6,129 nt of DNA. It comes from Fusobacterium_C sp036516095. Lineage in GTDB: Bacteria > Fusobacteriota > Fusobacteriia > Fusobacteriales > Fusobacteriaceae. Shown here one piece after another: positions 1-6,129 of this stretch (position 1 is its first letter; every line of letters starts with the position of its first letter). The position numbers were made by a program, and so were the translations under genes. Under the pieces are notes generated by a model, which worked only from the letters and a program-made list of their open reading frames with translations, was not told the origin of the DNA and searched no databases. The stretch is taken from NCBI RefSeq assembly GCF_036516095.1, contig NZ_DATBUM010000156.1, forward strand, positions 1-6,129. The letters are read 5' to 3'.

Positions 1-90
1 TTATTATTTTTGTATTATTTGTACAAAAAAAGTTGTATTTTTTTATTTTTTTATAATTTCTTTATTTTCTATCTTTTTCTTCTCAGTCTG

Positions 91-99
91 TGATACAAT
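91..99 (+). promoter_or_regulatory. Probable extended -10 promoter of hflX
   Basis: TGATACAAT fits the extended -10 pattern TGnTAnAAT. It would place transcription start near base 106, giving a leader of about 25 bases before the hflX ATG. No convincing -35 hexamer lies 16-18 bases upstream, which extended -10 promoters tolerate. A perfect TATAAT at 52-57 is a second candidate, but its nearest -35-like TTGTAT (33-38) is only 13 bases away. The stretch from 1 to 90 is otherwise T-rich and holds no gene that I can see. The call rests on motif matching alone. Confidence 0.4.
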
Positions 100-131
100 A
101 AGGAAATAAGAGAATAACATGGAGGAAAACT

Positions 132-1916
132 ATGATTTACGGAAATATAGAAGGAATTAAAGATTTTACCTTACAACAACTGGAAACATTATATGAGAAA
201 AAATTGAATAAAGGACAGCTTATTTCAGAAGAAATCGCTGTTTTTTTATCAGATATCAGTACGAAACTCAATAAAGAAATCAATCTCTGCATCGATAGAA
301 ATGGAAATATTACAGAAATTTCGATTGGAGACAGCAGCACAGTCAGTCTTCCCTTCATTCCCGTTTATGAAAAAAAATTATCCGGAAAAAGAATCGTACA
401 TACACACCCGAACGGAAATCCCAAATTATCGAGTGTCGATATTTCCGCTCTGTTAAAGTTGAAATTGGATGCTGTTCTTGCCATCGGTTGTACAGAAGAA
501 AACATCACCGGAGCGGGATTAGCCCTTTGTCATATAGAGGGAGAATTGATTCATTATGAAGAACATCTTTATTCCTCTATCAAAGAATTGGAAGACTTTC
601 CTTTTTTGGAAACCATTCAAAAAATAGAAATGGAATTGCGTCGAAAAAATATTGTGGAGGATGACAAAGAATATGCTATTTTGGTGGGGATTGATTCCAA
701 AACAAGTTTACAGGAATTGGAAGAACTCGCTCATGCTTGTCACATTGAAGTCGTGGGACAGTTTTTTCAAAATCGTTCCAAAGCCGATAAGGTTTTGTTT
801 CTAGGTCCGGGAAAAGCAAAGGAACTCTCTCTTTTTCGGCAGATAAAGAGAGCCAATTTAATTATTGCAGATGAGGAATTAAGCGGTCTGCAAGTCAAAA
901 ATTTAGAAGAAATCACGGGTTGCAAAGTCATTGACAGGACCACTCTCATTCTGGAAATTTTTGCAAGACGTGCCAGATCTCGAGAAGCAAAAATTCAAGT
1001 GGAATTGGCACAATTGAAATATCGTAGCAATCGTTTGATTGGATATGGAGTCACGATGTCGAGACTTGGAGGAGGAGTAGGGAGCAAAGGTCCCGGAGAA
1101 AAAAAATTGGAAATTGATCGTAGACGAATTCGAGAAAATATTTCTTTTCTGAAAAAAGAATTGGAACATATCAAAAAAACTCGTTCTATCCAAAGAGAAA
1201 AAAGAGAACATTCCGGTATTCCGAAACTTTCCCTTGTTGGATATACCAATGTCGGAAAATCCACCTTACGAAATCTCTTAGCTGCAGAATATACTCCCAA
1301 TTCTCACAGTAAAGAAGATGTTTTTGCAGAAAATATGCTATTTGCAACCTTGGACACGACCACAAGAACGATTCTTTTAGAAGATAACACTTTGATCTCC
1401 TTGACAGATACTGTCGGATTTATTCGAAAATTACCTCACGACTTAATTGAAGCTTTTAAATCTACTTTAGAGGAAGTTATTTTTTCGGATCTTATCTTGC
1501 ATGTCGTAGACGCTTCTTCCGAAGAAGCACTTTCTCAAATGGAAGCAGTCTATCAAGTATTGTCAGAATTAAACTGCCAAAATAAAAAGAATCTTTTGGT
1601 TTTGAATAAATGTGATATGGCAACACCGGAACAAATTCGAACAATCCGTGAACAATATTCCGACATCACAGCAATCGAGATTAGTGCAAAAGAACACAAA
1701 AATATTGAGCTTCTTCTGGAAGAAATTAAAAAAGAATTACCGCAAAATACAAAAACCTGCAACTACCTGATCCCTTACTGCGACAGTGCTATCGTGGCTT
1801 ATCTTCATAAGACAGCTAAGATTCAAGAAGAAAAATATGAAGCGGAAGGAACCTTGATTAAGGCTGTTGTCAATATGGAAACGGAAAATCGCTGTAAAAA
1901 ATATGAAATAGAATGA
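132..1916 (+). CDS. hflX: GTPase HflX, long form with N-terminal JAMM/RadC-like domain
   Basis: HflX is a cytoplasmic translational GTPase that binds the 50S subunit and splits stalled or hibernating ribosomes. The ATG is preceded by GGAGGA at 121-126, five bases away. Residues ~180-270 match the HflX N-terminal domain (GPGKAKEL at 225-232). Residues ~271-355 are the helical linker, with QVELAQLKYR and a glycine-rich GGGVGSKGPGEKKLE loop. The G domain starts near 365: G1 GYTNVGKST (370-378), G2 TLDTTTRT (407-413 region), G3 DTVGF (426-430), G4 NKCD (492-495), G5 SAK (518-520). A C-terminal domain (~545-594) is intact. At 594 residues it is about 170 longer than E. coli HflX (426). The extra part lies at the N terminus and carries a JAMM-type motif, H90-x-H92 ... 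S100-x-x-D103, described separately. The loop reads GEKKLE where many HflX proteins have GETQLE. The MATE gene follows immediately and is probably co-transcribed. The HflX identity is secure; the role of the extra domain is unknown. Confidence 0.95.
   Translation: MIYGNIEGIKDFTLQQLETLYEKKLNKGQLISEEIAVFLSDISTKLNKEINLCIDRNGNITEISIGDSSTVSLPFIPVYEKKLSGKRIVHTHPNGNPKLSSVDISALLKLKLDAVLAIGCTEENITGAGLALCHIEGELIHYEEHLYSSIKELEDFPFLETIQKIEMELRRKNIVEDDKEYAILVGIDSKTSLQELEELAHACHIEVVGQFFQNRSKADKVLFLGPGKAKELSLFRQIKRANLIIADEELSGLQVKNLEEITGCKVIDRTTLILEIFARRARSREAKIQVELAQLKYRSNRLIGYGVTMSRLGGGVGSKGPGEKKLEIDRRRIRENISFLKKELEHIKKTRSIQREKREHSGIPKLSLVGYTNVGKSTLRNLLAAEYTPNSHSKEDVFAENMLFATLDTTTRTILLEDNTLISLTDTVGFIRKLPHDLIEAFKSTLEEVIFSDLILHVVDASSEEALSQMEAVYQVLSELNCQNKKNLLVLNKCDMATPEQIRTIREQYSDITAIEISAKEHKNIELLLEEIKKELPQNTKTCNYLIPYCDSAIVAYLHKTAKIQEEKYEAEGTLIKAVVNMETENRCKKYEIE
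279..566 (+). other. JAMM/JAB (RadC-like) domain fused to HflX
   Basis: This is a domain within hflX, residues ~50-145. The sequence shows H90-T-H92-P-N-G-N-P-K-L-S100-S-V-D103. That satisfies the JAMM metal-site pattern HxH-x7-SxxD and also the tighter RadC form HxHPxGxPxxSxxD. A strand followed by E62 (TEISIG) precedes it, in the place of the RadC glutamate that follows a similar strand. After the motif comes a helix and a strand (AVLAIGC), as in JAB folds. JAMM proteins of this type bind zinc and can be isopeptidases, although RadC itself has no settled enzymatic activity. All the expected metal ligands are present, so it may bind a metal. Its substrate, if any, cannot be read from the sequence. 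Domain limits are approximate. Confidence 0.75.
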
Positions 1917-1920
1917 GGTG
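1915..1920 (+). promoter_or_regulatory. Ribosome binding site that decides the MATE start
   Basis: GAGGTG straddles the hflX stop codon (TGA at 1914-1916) and sits four bases before the ATG at 1925. The alternative in-frame ATG at 1913, which overlaps the hflX stop as ATGA, has only an A-rich sequence before it and no Shine-Dalgarno match. This favours 1925 and means that ribosomes finishing hflX end on top of the next gene's binding site, so the two are likely translationally coupled. Confidence 0.65.
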
Positions 1921-1924
1921 CTTT

Positions 1925-3268
1925 ATGATACGTTGGAAAATGGTTCGAGAAATTCTCTCCCTAGCTCTTCCTGCTGTAGGAGAGATGACTCTTTATATGA
2001 TGATTTGGATACTGGACACGATGATGGTTGGAAAATATGGTGGAAAACTTGCAGTTTCTTCTGTAGGATTAAGTACGGAAATCATCTATTCTTTTTTTAA
2101 TATTTTAATTGCTATTGGAATTTCGTCTTCCCTAACTTCTTTAATTTCGAGAGCCTTAGGGGCCAAAGATTTCAAAAAAGCGGAAAGAATTGCAAATGCA
2201 GGATTTAAACTTTCCTTTGCTCTTGCCATTCTCTTTTTTCTTATTTTATTCTTTGTTCCAAAGCAAATTCTGTTATTAGCCGGAGCTACAGAAGATATGT
2301 TGCCCTTCGCAACGGAATATGCAAAAATATCGGCTTTTTCTTTTTTCTTATTGACTTTCTCTTCCACAAACAATGGAATGTTTCGAGGGGCTAAAGATAC
2401 CAAAACTTCTCTTTATGTTGCAGCCCTTATCAATATTGTGAACCTTTCCCTGGATTATGTTCTCATTTTTGGAAAATTCGGTTTTCCGGAATGGGGAGTA
2501 CGAGGAGCGGCGATTGCAACGGTTGCGGGAAACGGTGCCGGTTTATTGTTACAATGGACAAGATTGAAAAACCTTCCCTTTCATCTTCATCTGTTTTCCA
2601 TTTCTAAAAAAGAAGATTTTTGGGAAGTCATTCGTTTGGCAGTTCCTTCCGCTTTGCAGGAAGCCAATTTTAGTCTTTCTAAACTTTTGGGGATTACTTT
2701 CGTCATGAGTTTGGGAACCATTGCCTTTGCCGCCAATCAAATTGGAATTGCCATTGAAGCCGTTTCTTTTATGCCGGGATGGGGAATCGCCATCGCTAAC
2801 ACTGCCTTAGTCGGACACAGCATTGGAGAAAAAAATGAAAAAAAGGCCCATGATTACACTTTTTATTCTACAGTCATCGCTTCCATTTTCATGGGAGTGA
2901 TTGCCCTCGTTTTCTTTTGTTTTCCGAAAGAACTCATTCGTCTTTTTATTCAAAAAGACGAAATCGAAGTCATCGCTGCAGGAGCTCTCTGCTTACAAGT
3001 CGGAGCCATAGAACAGATTCCCATCGCCTTTGCCATGGTCATTGAATCCTATTTCAAAGGAACGGGAGATGCAAAAACCCCTTTCTATGTATCTTTTGTG
3101 ATGAACTGGTGTATTCGAGTGCCTTTAAGCTGGTATCTCATTTACCACTTACAATATCCTATCCATGTCTTCTGGATGATTACGACCTTGCAATGGACTT
3201 TGGAAGGACTTGTTATCTACTATCTTTATCATAGACATGGAAAAATGTTCTCCTACAGTAAAACTTAA
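1925..3268 (+). CDS. MATE family efflux transporter
   Basis: This is an inner-membrane antiporter of the multidrug and toxic compound extrusion family, which exports cationic drugs or metabolites in exchange for Na+ or H+. From the ATG at 1925 it is 447 residues (451 from the ATG at 1913), a normal length for the family. Hydrophobic segments give about twelve membrane helices in two six-helix halves. Family marks include PAVGEM in the first helix, the D-T-M-M-V-G stretch after it, GVRGAAIATVAGN before helix 6, and FKGTGDAKTP near residues 377-386. The two halves show the internal repeat: R-G-A-K-D-T-K-T at ~154-161 corresponds to K-G-T-G-D-A-K-T at ~378-385, each followed by a helix. The gene begins 8 bases after the hflX stop, and its own stop is followed by a hairpin terminator, so it is the last gene of the hflX transcript. 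I cannot assign a substrate or coupling ion, and I give no gene symbol because NorM, DinF and MepA-like members cannot be told apart safely by eye. Confidence 0.93.
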   Translation: MIRWKMVREILSLALPAVGEMTLYMMIWILDTMMVGKYGGKLAVSSVGLSTEIIYSFFNILIAIGISSSLTSLISRALGAKDFKKAERIANAGFKLSFALAILFFLILFFVPKQILLLAGATEDMLPFATEYAKISAFSFFLLTFSSTNNGMFRGAKDTKTSLYVAALINIVNLSLDYVLIFGKFGFPEWGVRGAAIATVAGNGAGLLLQWTRLKNLPFHLHLFSISKKEDFWEVIRLAVPSALQEANFSLSKLLGITFVMSLGTIAFAANQIGIAIEAVSFMPGWGIAIANTALVGHSIGEKNEKKAHDYTFYSTVIASIFMGVIALVFFCFPKELIRLFIQKDEIEVIAAGALCLQVGAIEQIPIAFAMVIESYFKGTGDAKTPFYVSFVMNWCIRVPLSWYLIYHLQYPIHVFWMITTLQWTLEGLVIYYLYHRHGKMFSYSKT

Positions 3269-3285
3269 AGCAAAGGGAAAAAAGG

Positions 3286-3327
3286 AAAAGCTATCCCAAA
3301 ATATAAAATTTTGAGATAGCTTTTTTT
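3286..3327. terminator. Bidirectional intrinsic terminator between convergent genes
   Basis: The arms 3286-3295 (AAAAGCTATC) and 3315-3324 (GATAGCTTTT) pair perfectly. After one C/A mismatch the stem continues with 3297-3302 and 3308-3313 around a five-base loop. Reading +, the stem runs into seven Ts (3321-3327), ending transcription from the MATE gene 18 bases past its stop. Reading -, the flanking A-rich 3269-3287 gives a U-rich tract interrupted by CC and CCC, so it should also stop transcription from nrdG, less strongly. The + side T-tract overlaps the nrdG stop codon (3326-3328). Confidence 0.88.
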
Positions 3328-3835
3328 ATTCCGAAAACAATATAACGGATTTTTCTTTCAATGACTTCGCAATATCAATCACCCTCTGATTTCGACTTCC
3401 CCGCCATTGCAGAGATAAATCTTTTTCTTCCTCCCGAAACTTTCCCTCTACTAGGACATCACAAAGTTTCACTAAGGATAAAAGAAAAGAATTCTCCAAA
3501 ATCTCTTCCCAAGTGTAACCGGTCCACATCCAGACATCTTTTTCCGGAAACTGTCTCCGAAATTCCAAAATAAAAACTTTCAACGGTTCCACATTCGTTT
3601 TATAAGTAGGATCTCCCCCCAATATAGAAAGTCCTCGTAATAACATCGGGTACTTCCTAAAATAATCAAAAATTTCCTCTTTCTGCTTTTCGGTAAATGT
3701 TTCTCCATACTTAGGATTCCATGTTTCTTTGTTAAAACAACCCGGACAGGCATGAGAACAACCGCTTACAAAAAGACTTACCCGAATTCCCGGTCCATTG
3801 ATCATATCTGAATACTTAATTCCTGAATAATTCAT
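3326..3835 (-). CDS. nrdG: Anaerobic ribonucleoside-triphosphate reductase activating protein NrdG
   Basis: NrdG is a cytoplasmic radical-SAM enzyme that uses a [4Fe-4S] cluster and S-adenosylmethionine to abstract a hydrogen from the C-terminal glycine of NrdD, making the glycyl radical needed for catalysis. At 169 residues it has the usual compact size (E. coli NrdG is about 154). The cluster motif is C26-SHA-C30-PG-C33, i.e. CxxxCxxC, followed by FNKETW as in other NrdG proteins. GGDP at 73-76 is the SAM-binding glycine motif. W-T-G-Y at 104-107 and DVLVEGKF at ~126-133 are further family marks. The ATG has GAGGG (3840-3844) four bases upstream, and the start lies 15 bases after the nrdD stop, so the two genes form one operon and are probably translated in step. 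The gene ends against a terminator hairpin. No residue that I would expect is missing. Confidence 0.96.
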   Translation of the reverse strand: MNYSGIKYSDMINGPGIRVSLFVSGCSHACPGCFNKETWNPKYGETFTEKQKEEIFDYFRKYPMLLRGLSILGGDPTYKTNVEPLKVFILEFRRQFPEKDVWMWTGYTWEEILENSFLLSLVKLCDVLVEGKFREEEKDLSLQWRGSRNQRVIDIAKSLKEKSVILFSE

Positions 3836-3850
3836 TTTTCCCTCTACATT

Positions 3851-6055
3851 TTATCCGTTGTGTTTTACTCGGCTCATAATTTCCTTTTGTTTTCCTTTGT
3901 TAAAAGGTCTGGCATTCGGTTGAGCCAAGTAACCACACACTCTACGAATCACACTCATTTTTTTGTTATCATGATTTCCACATTGCGGACAGGCAAAACC
4001 GTTTTCTGTCGCAGAAAACTCTCCCTTATATCCACATACATAACATTTATCCACAGGCTGATTGATTCCCATATAATGAATTCCCACCGACTTTGCATAA
4101 CGCAAAATAGCCGGAATTGCCTCAATATTTTTTTGTAGGGAATCGGTTTCAATATAACTGATATGTCCTCCCTTGGAATATTGATGTCCCAAAGCTTCCA
4201 AACGCAACTTTTCAAATTGATCCATTTTCAGTCTGGAAGAAACATGAAAAGAATTGTCATAATATCCTTTGTCTGTAATTCCTGGAATATCTCCAAATTC
4301 TTTTTGATCCATCTTTGCAAAACGATCACATAAAGATTCTGACGGAGTTCCATACATGGCAAATCCTAAACCTGTTTCTGCCTTAAATTGTTCTAACTTA
4401 TCGGCAATATATTTCAAAATAGCAAACGATTTTTGGTATACTTCCTCATCCTGTGAGAAATCCTTTCCATACAGCAATTGAGATACTTCCGATAAACCGA
4501 TATATCCAATGGATACTGTTGCATATCCTCCCCAAATTAAATCTGCAATGGTTTCTTTTTCTTCTTTTTCCGCCAAAGCTCCATACATCCATAAGATAGG
4601 GGCAATATCCGCCGTCGTCTTTTCCAAATATTTCGCTCTGAAAATGCAGTTTTCTTTACAAATTTCCAAAATTCTATCCAATTCTTGATAGAAAGCTTTT
4701 TCATCACCCTGATTCTTAATAGCCATTCGAGGTAAATTCATACTGGTTGCTCCAAAATTAAAACGTCCCGCATAAACTTCCTTTCCTTCCTTATTCTTCC
4801 AAGGAGAAAGAAAAGCTCTACATCCCATTGGATATACAACCGTTCCTTGTTCCCATTGTTCCTGAGTGACGAATAAAATATCCGGATAAATAGATTTTGT
4901 CATACATTCAAAAGCAAGTTGTGCAATATCCCAGTTCGGAGAATCCGGATTTAAATTCAATTTTTCGGTCATAGCATAAGCAATTTTCGGAAAAATTGCT
5001 GTTTCTTTGTTTTTTCCAAAACCTCCCATTCTCGTTTGAAAGACATACTTTTGTACCAATCTTCCTTCCCAGGAAGTTTCCGTTCCGATTCCTATGGTTG
5101 TAAACGGCGTTTGTCCATTTACTGTCGATAAGGAGTTGATTTCATATTCCAAGCCTTGCATTGCCTGCTTCACGGATTCTTCTGTTAAATCGGCGGCATA
5201 GCGATAGGCTTTTGGATATTTTCCTTTTAATTCCGGATTGTCATAAATAATTCCGGCTCTTCCATAAGAATTCAATATTTCTTCCGCCTTTTCTTCCTCC
5301 AGATTTTCTGTATAATACAATCCCTTTTTAAAATGTTTGTAAAAACTTTTTTGAATATATGGTACGAGAGCTCTATCCAAATAAGGAATCGAACATCCTC
5401 CGTAAGTATTGGAGGATACGGAAGCAATGATTTGAATAATATGTCCGACAGCCACATCCACGGAATTCGGTTCTAACATCTTCGCATTTCCAATATTACA
5501 TCCACCCTTCAACATTCTTTCAATGTTTACCAGTTCACAATTGGTTTCCCGAAATAACAAGTAATCCAAGTCATGCAGGTGAATTTCTCCTTTAATATGA
5601 GCTTCTTTAATATGTCTTGGCACGATTTTATTCAAGTAATAATCTCTGGAGGAAATTCCCGCTAATAAATCTCTTTGTACGGAGATGGTCTTTGCATCCT
5701 TGTTAGCATTTTCTATCAATAAACTTTCATTGGAAGCATCTACCAATTCTCCAATTTGCTTATAAATACTTTTTTCTTTATTCCGAATTTCTGTCTTTAA
5801 AGTTCGATAACTTTGATATGCCATGGCAATATCTTTTTCGGAAGATGCCATCAATTTCTTTACCACTAAATCCTGAATTTCTTCCACACTCATAATCTTA
5901 TTTTCCAAATTTTCTATTTGATGAGCAATTTTAGAAATCAATTCTTCCGGGATTGCTCTGGAATGTTGTTTAAAAGCCATAGAAATTGCATGTACAATTC
6001 TCTGAGCATCAAAGTCAATCACAGTACCGTCTCTTTTTATTACTTTTTTTACCAC
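3851..6055 (-). CDS. nrdD: Anaerobic (class III) ribonucleoside-triphosphate reductase NrdD
   Basis: NrdD is a cytoplasmic glycyl-radical enzyme that makes dNTPs from NTPs without oxygen. It has 734 residues, close to E. coli NrdD (712). Residues ~3-92 are an ATP-cone allosteric domain (VIKRDGTVIDFD at 5-16), expected to shut the enzyme down with dATP. The catalytic barrel holds C173 in TNCELVNI and the finger-loop motif M410-G-C412-R, where C412 should be the thiyl-radical cysteine. The M-G-C triplet matches the form in the formate-using E. coli enzyme, so formate is the likely reductant (inference). A zinc ribbon is formed by C671, C674, C689 and C692. The glycyl-radical loop is RRVCGYL with G708, followed by PNARPFNKGK and a short tail. 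The start is GTG at 6053-6055, supported by GGGGAG six bases upstream and by VKKVIKRDG as the normal family N terminus. nrdG follows after 15 bases. Expression is probably from the promoter at 6094-6122, with a possible NrdR site. The gene is complete, with no frameshift. Confidence 0.98.
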   Translation of the reverse strand: MVKKVIKRDGTVIDFDAQRIVHAISMAFKQHSRAIPEELISKIAHQIENLENKIMSVEEIQDLVVKKLMASSEKDIAMAYQSYRTLKTEIRNKEKSIYKQIGELVDASNESLLIENANKDAKTISVQRDLLAGISSRDYYLNKIVPRHIKEAHIKGEIHLHDLDYLLFRETNCELVNIERMLKGGCNIGNAKMLEPNSVDVAVGHIIQIIASVSSNTYGGCSIPYLDRALVPYIQKSFYKHFKKGLYYTENLEEEKAEEILNSYGRAGIIYDNPELKGKYPKAYRYAADLTEESVKQAMQGLEYEINSLSTVNGQTPFTTIGIGTETSWEGRLVQKYVFQTRMGGFGKNKETAIFPKIAYAMTEKLNLNPDSPNWDIAQLAFECMTKSIYPDILFVTQEQWEQGTVVYPMGCRAFLSPWKNKEGKEVYAGRFNFGATSMNLPRMAIKNQGDEKAFYQELDRILEICKENCIFRAKYLEKTTADIAPILWMYGALAEKEEKETIADLIWGGYATVSIGYIGLSEVSQLLYGKDFSQDEEVYQKSFAILKYIADKLEQFKAETGLGFAMYGTPSESLCDRFAKMDQKEFGDIPGITDKGYYDNSFHVSSRLKMDQFEKLRLEALGHQYSKGGHISYIETDSLQKNIEAIPAILRYAKSVGIHYMGINQPVDKCYVCGYKGEFSATENGFACPQCGNHDNKKMSVIRRVCGYLAQPNARPFNKGKQKEIMSRVKHNG

Positions 6056-6061
6056 AAAAAT

Positions 6062-6075
6062 CTCCCCTTTCCTCC
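6062..6075 (-). promoter_or_regulatory. Double Shine-Dalgarno stretch supporting the nrdD GTG start
   Basis: Reading -, the run GGAGGAAAGGGGAG contains two purine cores. GGGGAG (6062-6067) is six bases from the GTG at 6053-6055, an ideal distance, and selects that rare start codon. The stronger GGAGG (6071-6075) is 15 bases away, and no start codon lies at a normal distance from it. It may act as a standby site or simply be purine-rich leader. Confidence 0.65.
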
Positions 6076-6093
6076 AAATTTTTATCTGTTAAG

Positions 6094-6122
6094 ATTATAC
6101 TATAACTTTCAGAAAAATACAA
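6094..6122 (-). promoter_or_regulatory. Sigma-70 type promoter of the nrdD-nrdG operon
   Basis: Reading -, a perfect -10 TATAAT lies at 6094-6099 and a -35 TTGTAT at 6117-6122, with exactly 17 bases between. Transcription should start near 6087, giving a leader of about 30 bases before the nrdD GTG. The -35 box is partly covered by the palindrome at 6120-6129, so a protein bound there would block polymerase. Confidence 0.75.
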
Positions 6123-6129
6123 TATATTG
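6120..6129. promoter_or_regulatory. Candidate NrdR box overlapping the nrdD -35
   Basis: CAATATATTG is a perfect 10-base palindrome that matches the NrdR-box core CWATATATWG at every position. NrdR is the ATP/dATP-sensing repressor of ribonucleotide reductase genes in many bacteria, and it usually binds two such boxes about three helical turns apart. Only one is visible here, because the window ends on its last base. A weak second match (CTATAACTTT at 6100-6109) is at the wrong distance. The location at the nrdD promoter supports the call; the missing partner, and the frequency of AT palindromes in AT-rich DNA, weaken it. Confidence 0.55.

Noticed and set aside
21..46. Weak hairpin (GTACAA/TTGTAT) followed by a run of Ts, resembling a terminator of an upstream gene
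   Set aside because: The stem has only six pairs, one of them G-T and mostly A-T, so it is too weak to stand out from the T-rich background. No upstream gene end is visible.
52..57. Perfect TATAAT upstream of hflX as the main promoter
   Set aside because: There is no -35 element at a workable distance, and such matches are common in T/A-rich DNA. The extended -10 at 91-99 is better placed, although this one could contribute.
903..1300. Open frames of about 100 codons on the - strand opposite hflX
   Set aside because: They overlap a clearly real gene, lack ribosome binding sites and recognisable motifs, and arise from A-rich codons read in reverse.
1512..1528. Near-perfect palindrome GCTTCTTCCGAAGAAGC inside hflX
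   Set aside because: It encodes an A-S-S-E-E-A stretch in a continuous gene and has no T-tract after it. Repetitive Ser/Glu codons explain it.
3860..4138. A 92-codon + strand open frame opposite the 3' end of nrdD
   Set aside because: It is a shadow of the strongly conserved zinc-ribbon and glycyl-radical region of nrdD, with no family resemblance of its own.
5395..5417. Inverted repeat ATCCTCC / GGAGGAT with a nine-base loop inside nrdD
   Set aside because: It falls on codons for the conserved SSNTYGGC segment (TCC TCC ... GGA GGA) and is best explained by protein constraint.

Overview
The window holds four complete genes in two convergent pairs. On the + strand, hflX (an unusual long form) is followed with essentially no gap by a MATE-family multidrug/cation antiporter gene. 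On the - strand, nrdD and nrdG form the classic anaerobic (class III) ribonucleotide reductase pair. The two pairs run toward each other and meet at a hairpin at about 3286-3327 that can act as a terminator in both directions. Coding density is high, and no stretch of 300 bases or more lacks a gene. The gene-free parts are 1-131 (hflX leader), the terminator gap, a 15-base nrdD-nrdG gap, and 6056-6129 (nrdD promoter region).

The sequence is AT-rich, with A/T-ending codons and strong GGAGG-type ribosome binding sites. Carriage of an oxygen-sensitive glycyl-radical reductase indicates growth without oxygen. This fits an anaerobic fusobacterium, or less likely an AT-rich clostridium. My best guess is a Fusobacterium of the moderately AT-rich kind, but this is an impression from protein style and base composition, not a database result.

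How the genes work: NrdG is the radical-SAM activase that puts a glycyl radical on NrdD, and NrdD then reduces ribonucleotides to deoxyribonucleotides for DNA synthesis without oxygen. A well-formed promoter precedes nrdD. Its -35 box is overlapped by a perfect 10-base palindrome, at the very edge of the window, that matches the core of the NrdR repressor box. HflX is a ribosome-binding GTPase that splits stalled or idle ribosomes. The MATE transporter exports cationic compounds, and its link to HflX looks like transcriptional and translational coupling rather than a shared pathway.

The most interesting point is the N-terminal ~150 residues of the HflX protein. They carry a complete RadC-like JAMM/JAB metal-binding signature (HxHPxGxP..S..D plus an upstream Glu) fused to an otherwise normal HflX. 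I see no mobile elements, CRISPR array, tRNA or rRNA genes, and no clearly new multi-gene system.
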